From Cymbomonas tetramitiformis (Eukaryota > Chlorophyta > Pyramimonadophyceae > Pyramimonadales > Pyramimonadaceae), in NCBI GenBank assembly GCA_001247695.2, contig LGRX02025885.1:1-57958 (forward strand): DNA of 57,958 bases, written 5' to 3'. Positions 1 to 13,544 of the stretch are shown here, piece by piece (position 1 is the first letter of the stretch; each line of letters begins with the position of its first letter). A model generated the notes under the pieces. That model was not told the DNA's origin and ran no database searches. It was given only the letters and a program-made list of their open reading frames with translations. Made by a program: the position numbers and the translations under genes.

Positions 1-1700
1 CATGTACCGCATCGCCAAGTCCTTGCCCTCAGCCGTGATCGAGAGTCCCCCATCCGCGCGATCCGGTCCGCAAAGCAGAGGTCGGGCTCGTGCGCGTGCA
101 TGGGGTCCACCGGCATCATGTCACCGGTGTCGGACGCCTCCGACTCGCCCGGGTAAACATGCTCGATTGCCGCCGGCGGTGGAGCCGGCGGTGGGTCCTC
201 CCGGACATGCGTGCAGGCGGCAGCCGAGATCCCGCTCTCGACACCACCGACCGTGAAGCCGCCCATGTGGGTGGCAGGCTGGCAGTAGGGCAGGAACTCC
301 TGCAACGCACCGTTTACCTGCTCCGGTTCGACCCCGAAGGAACAAGCCGAAACGCCGTCGAGCATCTCCGGCTTGCCCCCCGCCAGAAGGCAGAGCGCAT
401 CGAACCGCTCGCCGTCGTGCTCGTCCATGGCCGTCTGAAACTGCTCCGCCAGCAAGTCGTTCTCGATGTCACCGAGGGAGAAGCTGTGGAAGCTTCCCCC
501 AGCGCCGTGCTTGCCGCCGTTCGGGCAGTCGCGGTGCCAGTGGCGGGCCTCGTCCTTCTTGCACGTTGAATTTTGGCAGAACGGAATGAAGTCGCCGCTG
601 CCTTTGTGAAAGGCAACGCGCTTCCTCACCTGCGACTGCGGCCAGTTCCCTCCTGTCGGGAGGTCACCCGCCGCAAAACGAACACCGGAGCCGCCTCCCC
701 CGTTGCCGATCTTGTTCTTGTCCGCCCGCGGGGTAAAACCCCGCCCGTTGACTTTGTCCGTGAGGACCTTCAGCTGCCGCTTCACGTCGAGGATGATGGC
801 CGTGAGGTCGGACAGCTGCGAGGTGTCGCCGTCAGTGGCCACGGCCGCTGCGGATCTGACAGCGGCCAAGGCGAACGAGGCAGTGTGCGTACCGGCTGCC
901 ACGTGTCGGGCGTAGCACTCGAGGACCCATTGCTGAATGGTGAGGAGGTCCACGGCCGCCCGCTGCTGGTGCGTGAAGAGCCGTGACACCACTGGCGCGT
1001 AGAACCCAGGGTCCAGCGCCGCGAGGAACAGCTCCTTCACCTCGTCATCGTCGAGAGTGTTGCGCCTCTTGGCAGACCGTAAGGCCGCGTTGAAGTCCGT
1101 GATGGACTCGGACGGGTCGGCGTGGGCCTTAAAGCGGACGCCAAGGAGGTCCGATGTCCCCTGGAAGGGTGCACCGGAGTCCAGCAGACGCCTTGCGAGC
1201 TCCAGCAGGGCCCGCTTGCCGTCCAGAGGGTGCAAGGTCGCAGATGCCTCGAGCCAGTCACCCGCTGGAGAGGCGGGAGACACGATGAGCTCGAGAGTTG
1301 AGAAGAGGAGCTTGTTGGCCTCGGGTCGCACGGCCAACGTGGAGTCCTCCAAGTCGAACATAGGGGCAAACAGCGCGTCCTCGGCCTCGAATGCCTCCTG
1401 GAGAGCAGGCACCAGCTTGGAGAGGAGCACCTGAGCGTTCGACTCCGTACCCGTAAATCGGTCATGCTTGTCGGGAAAGCATTTCCGGATGACGTGCTTC
1501 GCCACGCTCTCGTCGAAGCGCTCACGCGTGAGCGAGCGAACACCCGCCAAGAATACGGCTTGTGCGGAGTTCGCAGCTGGAGCACCAGCGGGCGCCGGCG
1601 TAGCCGGCGTGACGGAATTACGTGCGGCAGCGGAGTCGAAAATTGTAGCTAGCGAGCGTCGGCGTGACGCCATACTTGAGGTCAATCTAGTCGCAACCAT
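1..1700 (-). CDS. Gag-like polyprotein of an LTR retrotransposon (partial, runs off the window)
   Basis: Reading the minus strand from the ATG at 1698-1700, one frame stays open to the window edge for about 566 codons without a stop, so the gene is cut by the window. The N-terminal half is a helical Gag-type region with a HPLDGKRAL stretch that resembles HPRDGRCAL in the gag gene at 15.3-16.8 kb. A zinc-knuckle-like motif, CQNSTC followed by HWHRDCP, is encoded near 510-580. After it comes an acidic, Pro-rich tail. In LTR retrotransposons Gag packages the RNA and the zinc knuckle binds it. Protease, integrase and reverse transcriptase, if present, would lie left of the window. The Gag call comes from motif order and context; copia versus gypsy is not decided. 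Confidence 0.65.
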   Translation of the reverse strand, partial: MVATRLTSSMASRRRSLATIFDSAAARNSVTPATPAPAGAPAANSAQAVFLAGVRSLTRERFDESVAKHVIRKCFPDKHDRFTGTESNAQVLLSKLVPALQEAFEAEDALFAPMFDLEDSTLAVRPEANKLLFSTLELIVSPASPAGDWLEASATLHPLDGKRALLELARRLLDSGAPFQGTSDLLGVRFKAHADPSESITDFNAALRSAKRRNTLDDDEVKELFLAALDPGFYAPVVSRLFTHQQRAAVDLLTIQQWVLECYARHVAAGTHTASFALAAVRSAAAVATDGDTSQLSDLTAIILDVKRQLKVLTDKVNGRGFTPRADKNKIGNGGGGSGVRFAAGDLPTGGNWPQSQVRKRVAFHKGSGDFIPFCQNSTCKKDEARHWHRDCPNGGKHGAGGSFHSFSLGDIENDLLAEQFQTAMDEHDGERFDALCLLAGGKPEMLDGVSACSFGVEPEQVNGALQEFLPYCQPATHMGGFTVGGVESGISAAACTHVREDPPPAPPPAAIEHVYPGESEASDTGDMMPVDPMHAHEPDLCFADRIARMGDSRSRLRARTWRCGT

Positions 1701-3028
1701 GATGTAGAAGACTATAGAGACGAAGTGAGGGCAAATGTGGCGAGGTGCGGAAGGAGCGGCGGCCAAAAGTCGCGAGGCGGTTGTCGAGGAAAAGAAGGAA
1801 AGCTGCGGCGCAAAAGATTCCCCAAACGTGCATGTGGATCTAACAACGCGGCCAAGGAACTTGGTGTCGGATCCGACCAAAATTCCAACGTCTACCAACG
1901 CGTAGTACGGGAAAATCAAGCAGCCACGAGCCCGAGCTCTCCGTAAGTCCAATCAACCAGCCACGTAACTAGGTCATACCGCTCCGCCGCGCCTCTAGAG
2001 GAGCCCCTCACTCCATCTCAAGCGTCGGTGTTTAGCCTGACATGGCCAAACTACGCAGTGTCTAAATAAAGAGTGAGTGGGGCCAAACCTGTTGGATATA
2101 CCCCTAGGACTCGGGATATATTCACCCAGTGAAGGTTTTCTCAGAATGTAATAAAGTTGATAAGTTAACCCGATATAACGGGCATAAACAGTTAGGGTTC
2201 GGGTTCGGGTGACAGTCATACACACTACTATAGGAAGAGTCACAAAGCAAGCGGTGTGACTGTTCCAGCAAGAGCGTATATACGGTAAAAATATCTTCAG
2301 GAACCATATGCATAGAATTTTTGAGCTTCTAGAACCTGTTCCCGCCATGATCGCAGGAGTTTTGGACGGGGATGGCACGATGAGGTCCAACTCTTACAAA
2401 AAGCGAACAACCCATCCGTGCGAATGCACCTGACCTCTGTGCGTGACCGGTGCAATACACTCCAAACCTTGTTCAGTTTGAAGGTAAGGTCACCCGTAAA
2501 GGTTCCCCAGGTCGCGGCGACATCAAACAGCAAGGGATGGACCGCAAATGGCCAATTTTCCAATTTTTTGGGCGGCTTTTGACTCGCTGGACCAAAACAA
2601 GTTTTGAAAATATCATGTTGTTCCTCAGTGGCCAAGGAACAACGTGGTATATATCTATCATGCAATAGAAAATTCTCGCACAGAGGTCAGACGCAAGCAG
2701 CCGCCATTTTATAGTGTCAAACCAAAGTGAAACTCGAGTTGTGAGCGTGAAGGTAAAAAAACAGCCGCGATTGACCACGAATTCCAGTGGTGAAAATGTA
2801 AAATCGATTCGATCGAGCGCTGGCCTCTCTACCAAAGGAGAGTCAGTTTCCACACTTCGGAACCCCGAAAGCCCTGCTTTCTGCTTTGAAGTTTGTAAGA
2901 AAAATCTAGTTGAGATTAGTGTGGAAATATTTAACGTTAGCTTTTTGAAATTGTATGCCTGCTAAAGGTATTCAGCGAGGCATTGGGATTTCTTAGCCGA
3001 CTTCGGCAAACGCGGCGACTCAAACGGA
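1701..3028. other. Non-coding stretch between two retroelements
   Basis: No convincing gene is seen. The part next to 1700 is the leader of the minus-strand gag, and its 5' LTR should lie somewhere here. With no second LTR copy in the window I cannot place its ends, nor do I see a convincing primer-binding site. A few TTCGGG-type repeats occur near 2198-2212. The bases 3029-3033 (CGTTT) are the left target duplication of the next element. Confidence 0.4.
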
Positions 3029-3033
3029 CGTTT

Positions 3034-3296
3034 TCATGGGAACAGTGACTTTAGCCCCCCCACTGTAAGGGGGTGGCAGTCCTGTCCGTCTGTGTCACCC
3101 CTCGACCCGCGGTGCCGTCTTGCCTGGCACGGTCCTGCTCAGATCAGGGAATAAAACACCTCCCGTATATTATTCAATCATCTTCGCACTGTGAAACCCG
3201 AAGCGCCTGCTGTACAGCTTTGTTCTAGGTTTCTGTGATATATATATATATACCCGACTCCGTCAATTACATATATATATTTCACTGTTCCTGTCA
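3034..3296 (+). repeat. 5' LTR of element B
   Basis: This 263-bp repeat matches 16970-17235. It contains an AATAAAA polyadenylation-type signal in both copies and a TA microsatellite that accounts for most of the length difference. The bases after it (GGTTATCGG) would be the primer-binding site, but I do not recognise a tRNA match. Confidence 0.85.
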
Positions 3297-3697
3297 GGTT
3301 ATCGGTTCACCACTCAGTGGGTATTTCGATTTTCACTGCTCTTAGATCCCGCGGAACCAGCGGCCGCTTGCAGCGGAACAAGTTGCTAGCACCTAGTTGC
3401 GCGCATTGTCAGTTTTTCATTCACCACTAACCGCGTGTTTTTTACGGCACCGGTCCATTTCCTCGAGCGGAACCAGCTCCCGGACTTCGTGCGGCATTCG
3501 CACACCCAACCCGACGTCATTCCACGCTACGTTCTTCCAGAGATGAGCACGGACCGCGTCTCCCTCGGCAGCCGCCTTCGCGCTGCGCGGGGTTCTCCTG
3601 GAGGGCATTCCTCTGCTAGCCCTACTCCATTCGCTAGCCCCGACCGTGGCGGCACTGGGGACCCAATTGTGCGCATGTCACAGTTGACCACTAAGCC

Positions 3698-4283
3698 TGA
3701 TAGGGCTAAATAAACAAGCCCTCAATATATCATACAAAATACAAATATGCGCTGTGCTGTTGAACGGCAAACACAAGCGTCGGATAATAGCGGGGATGAG
3801 TTGCAGAACTTCTGTGAAAGATACTGCTGAAGCACAACGCTTCCTCATCTATACCATACGTCTCCCATCATCATAGATGGTACCGCCATTGGGTTGTGAA
3901 CCCGAGACGTTGGTTGAACGACCAGTATCGTCAGAACGAATATATATGTCCGTTCCATAATACTGCGTATGCGTGTTCCGCACATACTTAAAGCAAGGAT
4001 GGTTCTTGTTTGTTTCTTCAAGATGTATCTTGCTTTTGCCATCTTCGAGTTCGACGTACGAACTCTCGATGACAGGTGCCATTCAAGTCTTTCCTTGAAT
4101 AATGACAGATGATGTGACTTTATCATCTGGCGACATGTACAGTCATAGTCGACCGTACTGACGACTGTCATAATAATATATGACATGACTCGACATGGCA
4201 TGACATGACATGGTATGACATGTCTGACAGGTATGACACGTATGACATGTATGACACATATGTCATCGGTCATGACCCTGACA
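3698..4283. repeat. Left LTR of element A
   Basis: The repeat matches 14745-15330 with no indels. Its right third (about 4178-4270) is made of irregular short units of the type TGACATG or TATGACA, giving a local low-complexity block that is present in both LTRs. Confidence 0.9.
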
Positions 4284-5246
4284 GATCTCCCCTCTTAAAA
4301 GAGTTGTGACCTCACAACGGGCATACCTTTGTATATGTCTATGATTTCTTTGTTGTTGTCGCTTCTTGCTGGTACCAGTCTTCTTACACCGATTTGAGGC
4401 GTCCCTCATGGTGTTTTTAGGTTATTGGGGGGAACTGAATCCACTTTAGTCCCTCACCTTACAGTTCTTAGGATGTAGCCCCCTTTGAAGTTCGTATCGT
4501 ATTTCAGAGTGACGTTTCAAGGTTCAATGAATTGCGTATCGTGATACAGATTGACGCTGGATTACTAATTGATCCACACGTATCGTGCGTCAGAGTGACG
4601 ATTCAAAGCATCCGAAGTGTACGTTACGGATTATTTGCGCTAGCCGTCGTCGCTTTGCGAACGATGATCCCACGATTTAACGATTTATAATCGAACGATT
4701 CTCGGCCTGATATAGTGCACCCAACCCTTCCTCCCCTCCTTAAGCTACTTTGGAGGATCATAGGCGGCAACGGGGAGCCCGTGTTTGTTTCCGGAGTTAT
4801 TTCACCGGGGGCTTGTTTTATTGCAAAGAGAGTGGCCCTGCTTAACGGGATTGGAGTTATAATCCTTACCCGGTCTGCTCACTCTAATATGGTCCAGTAC
4901 GCACGCTTTGACGAACATCTATCGCGATGAGTGAGAATGGATTCGCCACGTACTAATGTGAAATTTATTTAGTTATGTTTGTCAAGCACAACTTAGGATC
5001 ACAACTCCGTCTACCTCAGTCGATATCTCCGGTAGCTTCGGATGACTGGCCACAGAATCCGATGACAAACCACGGTCTTGGCAAAGGTAGCATTAGCAGT
5101 TTTTCACAGATATTGGTACCCGCATATGCGTATCTGTGTAAGGGTATGATTTATACAAGGCTCACTACACCTTAGCAAGGAAGGATCAATTCCTGCTCCT
5201 GTCATATCAATTTGATGCAGGGTAAAAAATGTTAGGGATATAACCC

Positions 5247-5352
5247 TGCAGTTCTCGGGTTGCAGCCCATTGCACCGAAGGTGCATCGCAGTCTTTGGGA
5301 TGCAGCCCTGCAGTTCTTGGGATGCAGCCCTGCGGTTCTTGGGATGCAGCCC
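5247..5352. repeat. Tandem 22-24-bp units (GGATGCAGCCC type) in element A
   Basis: Four imperfect units built around TTGGGATGCAGCCC follow each other. The first is separated from the second by a small hairpin, TTGCACCGAAGGTGCA. Related clusters lie at 9071-9138 (same hairpin) and at 10522-10588 (three units with GGGTTGTTGCCC). The recurrence suggests a structural or packaging repeat of the element, which is inference only. Confidence 0.55.
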
Positions 5353-7030
5353 TGATATATATGTGACCGATGGACGAAAACCTCTTGGGTACATGTTTCC
5401 ACGGCCTGATTATTATTTGGTCGGCAATTATTGGCAAAAGTCATCGGCTATCAGCTTTTTACTCAGAAGCCACAATGTTATAGAAGCTGCGACCTATTGT
5501 AACCATATGCGGCAGTTATGCCTTCAGCATACGTAGACAATATGATTATGTGGAACTTATAATCTTGCATCATGATAAATTTATCCAGGTGTTAACAAGT
5601 GTTCAGGATTTGATAAGGGGTTGACGCCCCACAAGCCAAAGGTCGTTGTCTCATAAGGCTCGCCTTAAGTGTGCGGCTTTGAGGATTAGCGTCCTGGCGA
5701 GGCACAGTCATGATGCTTCCTAGTCCATAATGGAGCTGGAAATGAGAATGCTCAAGATATCCGAAGACAGGAAGGCTTTGGTTGGCCAGAGTTACTGTCA
5801 AGATGCTTAACCTTGATGGAATGGCATTCGGATACAAACTGTGCAACCATGCATGTGACTTATGCATTGGTGTATGACTTTGATGAATTGTCTCTTGTCA
5901 TGAACCTGGAAGGAATGACGGGCAAATAGCTAGAGTGGCGGATTTACTCACTCGGCTTTACTGTTTATGGAATTCGATGCCTGATGGCACAACTGGCAAT
6001 CCTTTGCTCAGATGCTTTCCTTAAGACATTGGCAACAACTTGTGTGCCAGCTTCTCTAGATTTGGGGAGAAACCATGGATCAACAATTCATCAATCAAAA
6101 CACATGTATCAAGGTTGATTCATCGAATCCTTCAACTCTAAATTTCGACAATCAGCATCTCAGGCTGTTGACGTCAAAGTGATGGTCGTAAGCTTACAAT
6201 ATAGCTTATTCACATTTGAAAAACCATCGTTCTCCTATGTCAGTGCCCTTCATATAATATGATAGAGCCGGAGAAATATGTATCTATGATTTCTTCATAA
6301 TGAACTTTATGTGTCAATAAGTCAAATAAGACTTCATTTGATGCTTCAATCGGCATGATGTACCGTGTCATCAACTTTATGGCTGCTATACACAGATGCT
6401 GGAACTTTTGATAAGATTTTTAATCTTCCAAGCAAAATCACAATGATGTAAATCAATTTGTGGCAGCTGTATGAAAAATGAATGAATCTATACTCTTCCT
6501 CCCCCTCGCAAAAAGAGATGCATCAAACCAATCAGATGGTGATGGAGGATGTTATTCAATCATTATGTTATGTGAAAAATGGTTTGATAGAGAATCAGAC
6601 TGAGATTACTCATCGAATGCTTTAGAGGTAACAATGTCAATCTGAACATTGATTCTCTCTACGTCATATTGGCAATATGCCTGACGTTTTTGAATGTGGC
6701 AAATGCCAGATGATGTCAAATGCAGTCGTTGGGTTGCAGCCCACATACTTTGTCAGTTCAGGGTCACTATAGTGTACCCAACTTAGACAATGGTTCTGGA
6801 TAATGATTGTCATGATTAACAAAGAAATCAGTACCGAAGTTAACTTTGGTATCGAAGCTAATGGAAAGTCAATCAAGAAGTGTCCGAAATGACAACAACT
6901 TACTACGAGTTGTATTTTCGTAGTTGATGGATGGCTGACATGTCATTTCATTATGAATAGAACATGGCATTGCCTAGTGATATGTGTATATTTTTCAGCA
7001 CATGATCACTTATCTCAATGGTGCCCATTT

Positions 7031-7292
7031 CAAGGTATGTCTTACGCAAGGTCGACTTTACACAAAACTTCCGAAAATATTTTTATTCGATAAACATGTC
7101 GCTCAAAGCAATCTAAACATATTGCGTACTACAGGTATGCAGTTGACCCAGGCATTGAAAAGTTATGGTCGATACCGCTCAGTTATCTCCCATACTTAAC
7201 CGTACATAAGCGGAAACTTAAATCGCTTATATCTCACGATCTAGAAAATCAGAAGTTTTGTGTAAAGTCGACCTCGCGTAAGACATACCTTG
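7031..7292. repeat. Inverted repeat with 43-bp arms in element A
   Basis: The arm at 7031-7073 starts CAAGGTATGTCTTACGC. Its reverse complement returns at 7250-7292 with only a few mismatches. The loop is about 176 bp. No target duplication was found. Confidence 0.6.
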
Positions 7293-10200
7293 ATTTTATT
7301 TTTGGGCAAACACTATTCAGAGACTTGTTATGATAAAGAAGTATGAATGATGAATGTGTCATTTCAATCCGATAGAATTGTGACTTGTTTTATGACTATA
7401 AAATTTCTGTCACTTTCCAGAATGAGGATGAACTGCGCTTGGAAACCAGCTGCAGATTGCGGGTTCGAGTTCCGCCATGGCTTTTCCCAAGACTTCGTGG
7501 CCTAATGGTAGAGGCAACAAATTTCTAAACATTCCCGAATGAGCTTTCAAAGAGTCTTTATTCCTCAATGAAGCATGCTTGTCTTATGTGCCAAAATGTT
7601 ATGAAATTACAAATATGGTGTCAATCTATATGTGGATGGTTTATACCATTGTATGCTATTCCACAAATAAATAGTGATGTCAGAATAAAACTTTGGACAA
7701 TTGCAACTTAGTACAAACCCGAGTGCATTCAAGTCCATTTGTATGCTCAGAATCTGAATCTAATGTGCTTTCTATATGCACAGGATAGAACATTTTTTCT
7801 ATGCGATTCTGGATTCAGGAACTAGAGTCAATGCAAAAGTCTTTTCCTATTTCAGACGATGAAACCCTTATTCCCTTAGGTGCAATACCTTATTATAAGG
7901 AATAGTCATTTTCAATACAAGTTTCAATCGATTTTCTCAAATCTGTCACTTTTATGATGATCAGATTGGTCAACTTTACAGCATAACCACTTCCCCTCAC
8001 TGAAGGAGATGACTCCCATCATAGGGCGGTATATTAGCTGTTTTCATATGACACATGAAAAACATGAATAACTCTTGGAGAATTTCGGGATAAACATCCT
8101 GGATTGGCTGTGCTTGGAGGCTGGAGTGGAGGCTGCTTAACAACGGTTGGGTCATAAGCTAAATAGCTATGTCAGCTATGTCGGAGGCTGAATAGCCATG
8201 ATTGCACAGACTCTGTCTTTCATGATGAATAGACCTCTGAGAAATGGTGTCTGAAAATCAATTGACAACAACTCAACCTTATGGTATTATGAAGAGCTGA
8301 TGATCTTTGTTGCACTACAATTGTTTAATGTGCACTAATGAAATGCCTCGTGATATATAATCTCACAGAATAGGCATTGCTCAATGGCGATATGATCAGA
8401 TATGTAATGATCAATGAAGACAAGATGGTTGGTATGGCGCATTCAGTAGGCATAATTACCTCAAAGAGATGCCAATACACGGATACATATCAAGACATAA
8501 GGGCAATAGGCTTATTGTATAGCCTTCAAGGCAGCTAGCATTTATGCTGCATTGGTCAGCTCAGTGGTTTTGACCTTTCTAGGTGTTGTACTCAGGCCGT
8601 GGCCTGCATATTGCATTGAGTAATCTTGACACCTTTAATGATCCAATCAGATGATATGTATGAAATATCAAGAATGGTTGCCCTTTTCAATGATCATCGG
8701 TGGCAGAGGCTATAGTGCTTGCACCGTGTCAATATACAATTCTAGTCTGGATACATGCTAGACCAGATGTATACAATGTCTAGGTCTTCAAAATCAAGCT
8801 CATATGTATGTCATGGCTGATGTATGTGTCAACTTCATGGAGTTCTGCATGGTTTGACTGTATACAGTCAGGCTTACCAAAACAAAAACAATGATGCAAC
8901 TTACTTGTTTTATTATTTGTCTTTATTATTTATTTGGTTTTTAGTTGTATTTCTAGCTTATCATCTTCCCCCCTCAAGGAAGTGTATTGCTAGGCGGTTG
9001 TCAAGCGCTTTTCAAATACAACAGAGGTCCGACCTCTATGTGATGACGTGGAAGCTTTCTATGAAGCTGGATAGCAGTTCTCGGGTTGCAGCCCATTGCA
9101 CCGAAGGTGCATTGCTGTTATTGGGATGCAGCCCGAATCCACGTCATCAGCGTGGGTCATATAGTGCCCAAGCATGTGCTGTATATATACAACACTACCC
9201 TCCAGCGGCGAAGTGGTTTGCTATTACCATCATCGTATGCTGTGGGATATCAATATATATGATCAGAGAGCATGGTAATATATGTACCATGTTTGTCAAT
9301 ATCGGAGAGACTGTGTCTTCTTTAAAATCCTCATGACTATATGTATAATGGTGCTATACTGATGTCAACACCTTCTCTCTGAGTGATTTATTGATTTTAG
9401 ATGTGATGTCGTGGCAGTCAACCTTGTCCGATTGTACCGGAGGTTGTATGAATTGTGTCCACGTCATTGGCACGAGTCATATTGTGTCCATGCATACGCG
9501 ATCTCAGCGCAGGTCGCATACAGTGCCCGAGCATACGCGATTTTAGCGTAGGTCACATTGTGCCTCAATTTATTACATCTGATAATATCTATTACTCATC
9601 TTTGTGAGTTTAGACAGCATTGTACTGATTGCAATGCTTTCTCTGGTGACTTATATATCACAGATTATACCGAATGTGGTGATCAGTCCAGTGCAATGTT
9701 TTGTCACCGGAATGTACAGGGATCGTGAATGATTGCAATCCAGCCGGAGGAATAATCTCAACAGCTTATTCTGTACTAATGAATTCATCGGAGTTATACT
9801 CATTTCGACGATTCAAAACCCATGTCATTTGTAATGATGACAATTCATGTGAATATATAGGGTTTTTATCAGAATGCTTTTATGTGATGTCAACATATTA
9901 TGAACAATTCACTTGCATCTCAGGACAAAGGAGTTACGCTTGGAAGGTCTTGCATGGTGGTCACCAACGGTTATCAGCTGTTATTCGGGTGACATATTCT
10001 GCCTTCAGCACTGGGACTATATCAACCAGTCTTACAGCGATGCACTTGTCCTTCCCACTCTTATGTACGGCTATAGTGATGCCAAAGTGTATCAGGTGGG
10101 ATATATATATATATATACATTATATGACTATCATCTTCTGATCCAGGATATGCAATTAAGCATGGTATCAGGTTATATGTTATGTATATAGTTCAGCAGC

Positions 10201-11207
10201 ATTCCAAACTTACTCGAGGATGTAAATGCTGAGCAAGAGTCAACTTATAGTCATTAGGATATAGTTTCCCATCCGAGTTTACACTTTATTAGTGATAGTG
10301 GATTTAACGTTGTACAGATTTCAACGTTATTTGTGGATGCAGTGGTTTTATCAAAAGCAATCTATCAGAAATCACCAGATCGGAATATGAAATGGATATG
10401 TGTGAATCCTATCCACCTTCTTCCCCCCTTGAGGAAGTGTGAATACATAGGCAGTCAGTTGTTTATATACCTTATAGCTTATAGCTTATAGCTTGCAATC
10501 CTTATAGGAAGCAGCTCATACAGTTTTAGGGTTGTTGCCCAACAGTTCTTGGGTTGTTGCCCGACAGTTCTTGGGTTGTTGCCCGAAATATTATCATGTC
10601 TGTGCTGATTACAGCATGATATATTTATGCCAAACATGAAGTATATCCAATATTTAGTGGCATTTTAGGGCATGTAAGGTTACAGTGGCCCATATTCCCA
10701 ATAATGTGATTAGGGTGTTACATGGTATCAGTAACCCTAAAATAGGTAAAAATAAAGCAGTATAAATATTTTGCAAACATTTTTAAGCAAAACTGCATTT
10801 AATACCATACTGAATGTTACGTGGTTTTCAGGAGGTATGTTACACCCCTGACACACACATTCAATTTTTAGGGTGTTACAGGGTGTTACACATGCTGCAT
10901 AAATCAGGGATTGTTATTTGATAGCTAAATATTCATTTTAGCAAAAAAAAAATCAATCCAAAATTTTCAAAAAATTACATGTACAGCATTTTGACCGATT
11001 TAGTGTTACAGCCAATATGTATACCCCCACATATTCCACACCTATTATCTAGGGTGTTACACGAGATATGACATGTGTCATTATGATTTTCTCATACCTC
11101 AATAGGTATAAAATCATATTATCAAATAAAATAGGGTCCGATTTTCCATTTTCAAATCTATCGCAAACGGATTTCACCCATTTTGGCCGTTTTTGGCTAT
11201 ATGTATA

Positions 11208-11375
11208 CAGTAAAACGCGGTATATAAGAACATGGACCTATAAGAAGCTAGCCGCTAGGTTTTAGGCTACTAGCCGTTGAAAGTGTAATGAAATGTCATA
11301 TTAAATATGGAAAGTCGTTTAAGAAACCAGCCGCTAGCGTTTTTGCACCGGCTTCTTATAGACCGCGTTTTACTG
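11208..11375. mobile_element. 168-bp MITE of Tc1/mariner (pogo-like) type
   Basis: The ends are inverted copies of CAGTAAAACGCGGT (11208 onward, and ending at 11375), each flanked by TA (11206-11207 and 11376-11377). CAGTAAAAC..G.TATA-type termini and a TA target are typical of pogo-like Tc1/mariner elements. No transposase is encoded, so it is a non-autonomous relic that inserted into element A. Confidence 0.65.
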
Positions 11376-13544
11376 TATATACATATCTCTGTGTGTGTGT
11401 GGAATGTAAAGTACAGAGCACTGCAAATCACTTTACCTTTGCACATGATAAATTTCATGGCATAAAAGTGAATTATGCTGTATATCAACATCTGAGGTTG
11501 ATCACATTTCTGGGTTTTACTGATTTAAACCCATGGCAGTAAATGTACTTTTTGATGATATATAGAGTTATCAACTTAAGCGGATTATCCACTTTAGTGA
11601 TATTTATCAATCTATGATATGTTTTGAGCATAGGTCTGTGCTCTAAGATTTATCAAAATGATATCTCTTATTCTAAACATATCAGGACATTGCTTGATAT
11701 AATCAAAGCACTTTGACGCAACACATTTGTATGTGTGTGCTTATCCTCAACAACTTCTATCAGATGTCAATATAGTTACTGCTCTGAAAGAGTTACATGC
11801 ATTTTGAACTGATCAAATCTGAATCAATTGTCATTATGCAATGTACTTGTTGTTGTTGCTCCAGCGATGATATGTGGAATGACGAATGGACTGCGCCCAA
11901 CAGTTACCAGCTGTTGCATGGGCACAGTATATTGCCTTCGGGTCTGGAGATAACTCCATCCAGCCCTTCAGCATGTTGGTTTATCTGTTCCCATATCTAT
12001 CGCCATCACTGACACTTTACACGCACATGTGTTTGTAAAGTGTTATCTACATTATCATATACATGATTGATATTAAAGTTGGTCTACTATTCACTACGAA
12101 TCAGTGAATATCAATACATACAATAATGCAGTGTGTGTGCATGTATAGTGCTTATTGATTAGCATTTTTTTGCCAGTGTGTGTGTGCGTGTGCTCACTTT
12201 TACACACTTTGCAGGAAGATAAGTTCTGGACATTACAATATTTCCAGACAGTTCATCATGCAGGATAATCAGTATACCATGCACTGAATGCATCTAGCAT
12301 GATATATTAGGTTTAGGGGTTATTGTAATTCCAAGATAATCTCATTTACAAAATGAGTTGCAGGTCTATTTCACACATAGTTCCGGTGAGCTATCCTTTC
12401 AGTGATCCCGCAGTAGAACGATATGTGGTCCGAGGAGTATCTCGACTCCACCGGGACATAACGAGCTAATTACTGTGTTAAGACCTCTGAACAGGCACCT
12501 TTCACTATATGGGTTCGAATATAGTTAGCATGCACAGCAATATGCTTTTGTGCATGTCTAATGTATTGTGATATGATGTCATCTATTCCAACTGCTACCG
12601 TGATCAAGCTGGATCATATTGAACATCTGTTATCATGATGCATGCACAACTTACAGTGTGGCAGTCATTCAGTATAAAATGTACATCTACTCAGATGCTG
12701 CATGTAATGTGTGCTGTAAGTTAGTGTGTGCTCAAATAAATATCTTGCACACTATACTTCAGATAAGCATGAAATGCTGACAACTTGAATATTTGTGCAG
12801 TCATCAATATGTGGTGTGTGCTGCAGTTTAATATCAGATGCCAATCATGCATGCATCCAAATATGCCTGCGAGTATTAGTTATTTTGCAGAGTATTTTGA
12901 TGTGAGTATGTATTGTGCAGTTGATCATAGCAACATCTTGACATCATCATCATCATCGCAAATTGAAATCTTTTGTAGCACGCTGCAAATAACTTATGCA
13001 ATAGGGCGCGCTGCTGATGAAAAGCATGTATCGTCATCGCCATTTATCAGCGCATGATACGAGCGCTGAATTATGTACGGACCAAATTTCCGTCGATGAT
13101 TACTATGCCATATATCATTCTGAACAATTTTCGGACGTGATTCATACAAGCGCGCGCATGTACGTAATTGACATGCATGCTGTAAGCTGCGATCCACTTC
13201 TGCGAAAACATGCGATCATCGCGCATGCTGCCAACTGCGAATTAGTCTATCGCGCATCAACATGTATGAAGCCGTACAAAAAGCAATTTGGTGTAATCAT
13301 GAAAATTGTAATGCTGCGCTGATGACTTTCCGCGCGGATGACAATTCCGCTGATGATTTATGCTTCCGCGTCGCATCTGCGAACATATATCCATCTGCGA
13401 ACCATTTATGCGAGTACATCTCATTGCTGCGCGGATATGTGCCATATGCACACCTTATCGTGTAGTATATGCGATCAGCTGTTTCCTGCGAGTGCGCTTC
13501 TGCGAACGCGACAATTTTCTCGCACGCTGTATTCGCTATTGCAG

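Noticed and set aside
1037..1585. A 182-codon minus-strand frame rich in Ser, Arg and Pro
   Set aside because: It is a shadow of the true gag frame on the same strand, which stays open from 1700 to the window edge and contains the zinc-knuckle motif.
2198..2212. Telomere-like TTAGGGTTCGGG, and TTTAGGGTTAGG near 16917
   Set aside because: Only two or three degenerate units, inside or beside retroelement sequence; not a telomere or interstitial telomere array.
7455..7525. tRNA-like pieces in unusual order: a T-arm (GGGTTCGAGTTCC) before a D-arm (TGGCCTAATGGTAGAGGC), as in permuted tRNA genes of some algae
   Set aside because: The would-be acceptor strands (GACTTCG and CATGGCT) do not pair and no anticodon stem forms, so at best these are tRNA-derived remnants inside element A.
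12380..12530. Another GGGTTCGAAT box that could be part of a tRNA or SINE
   Set aside because: It is flanked by a simple CTATAT/ATATAG hairpin, and no cloverleaf or A-box at the right distance was found.
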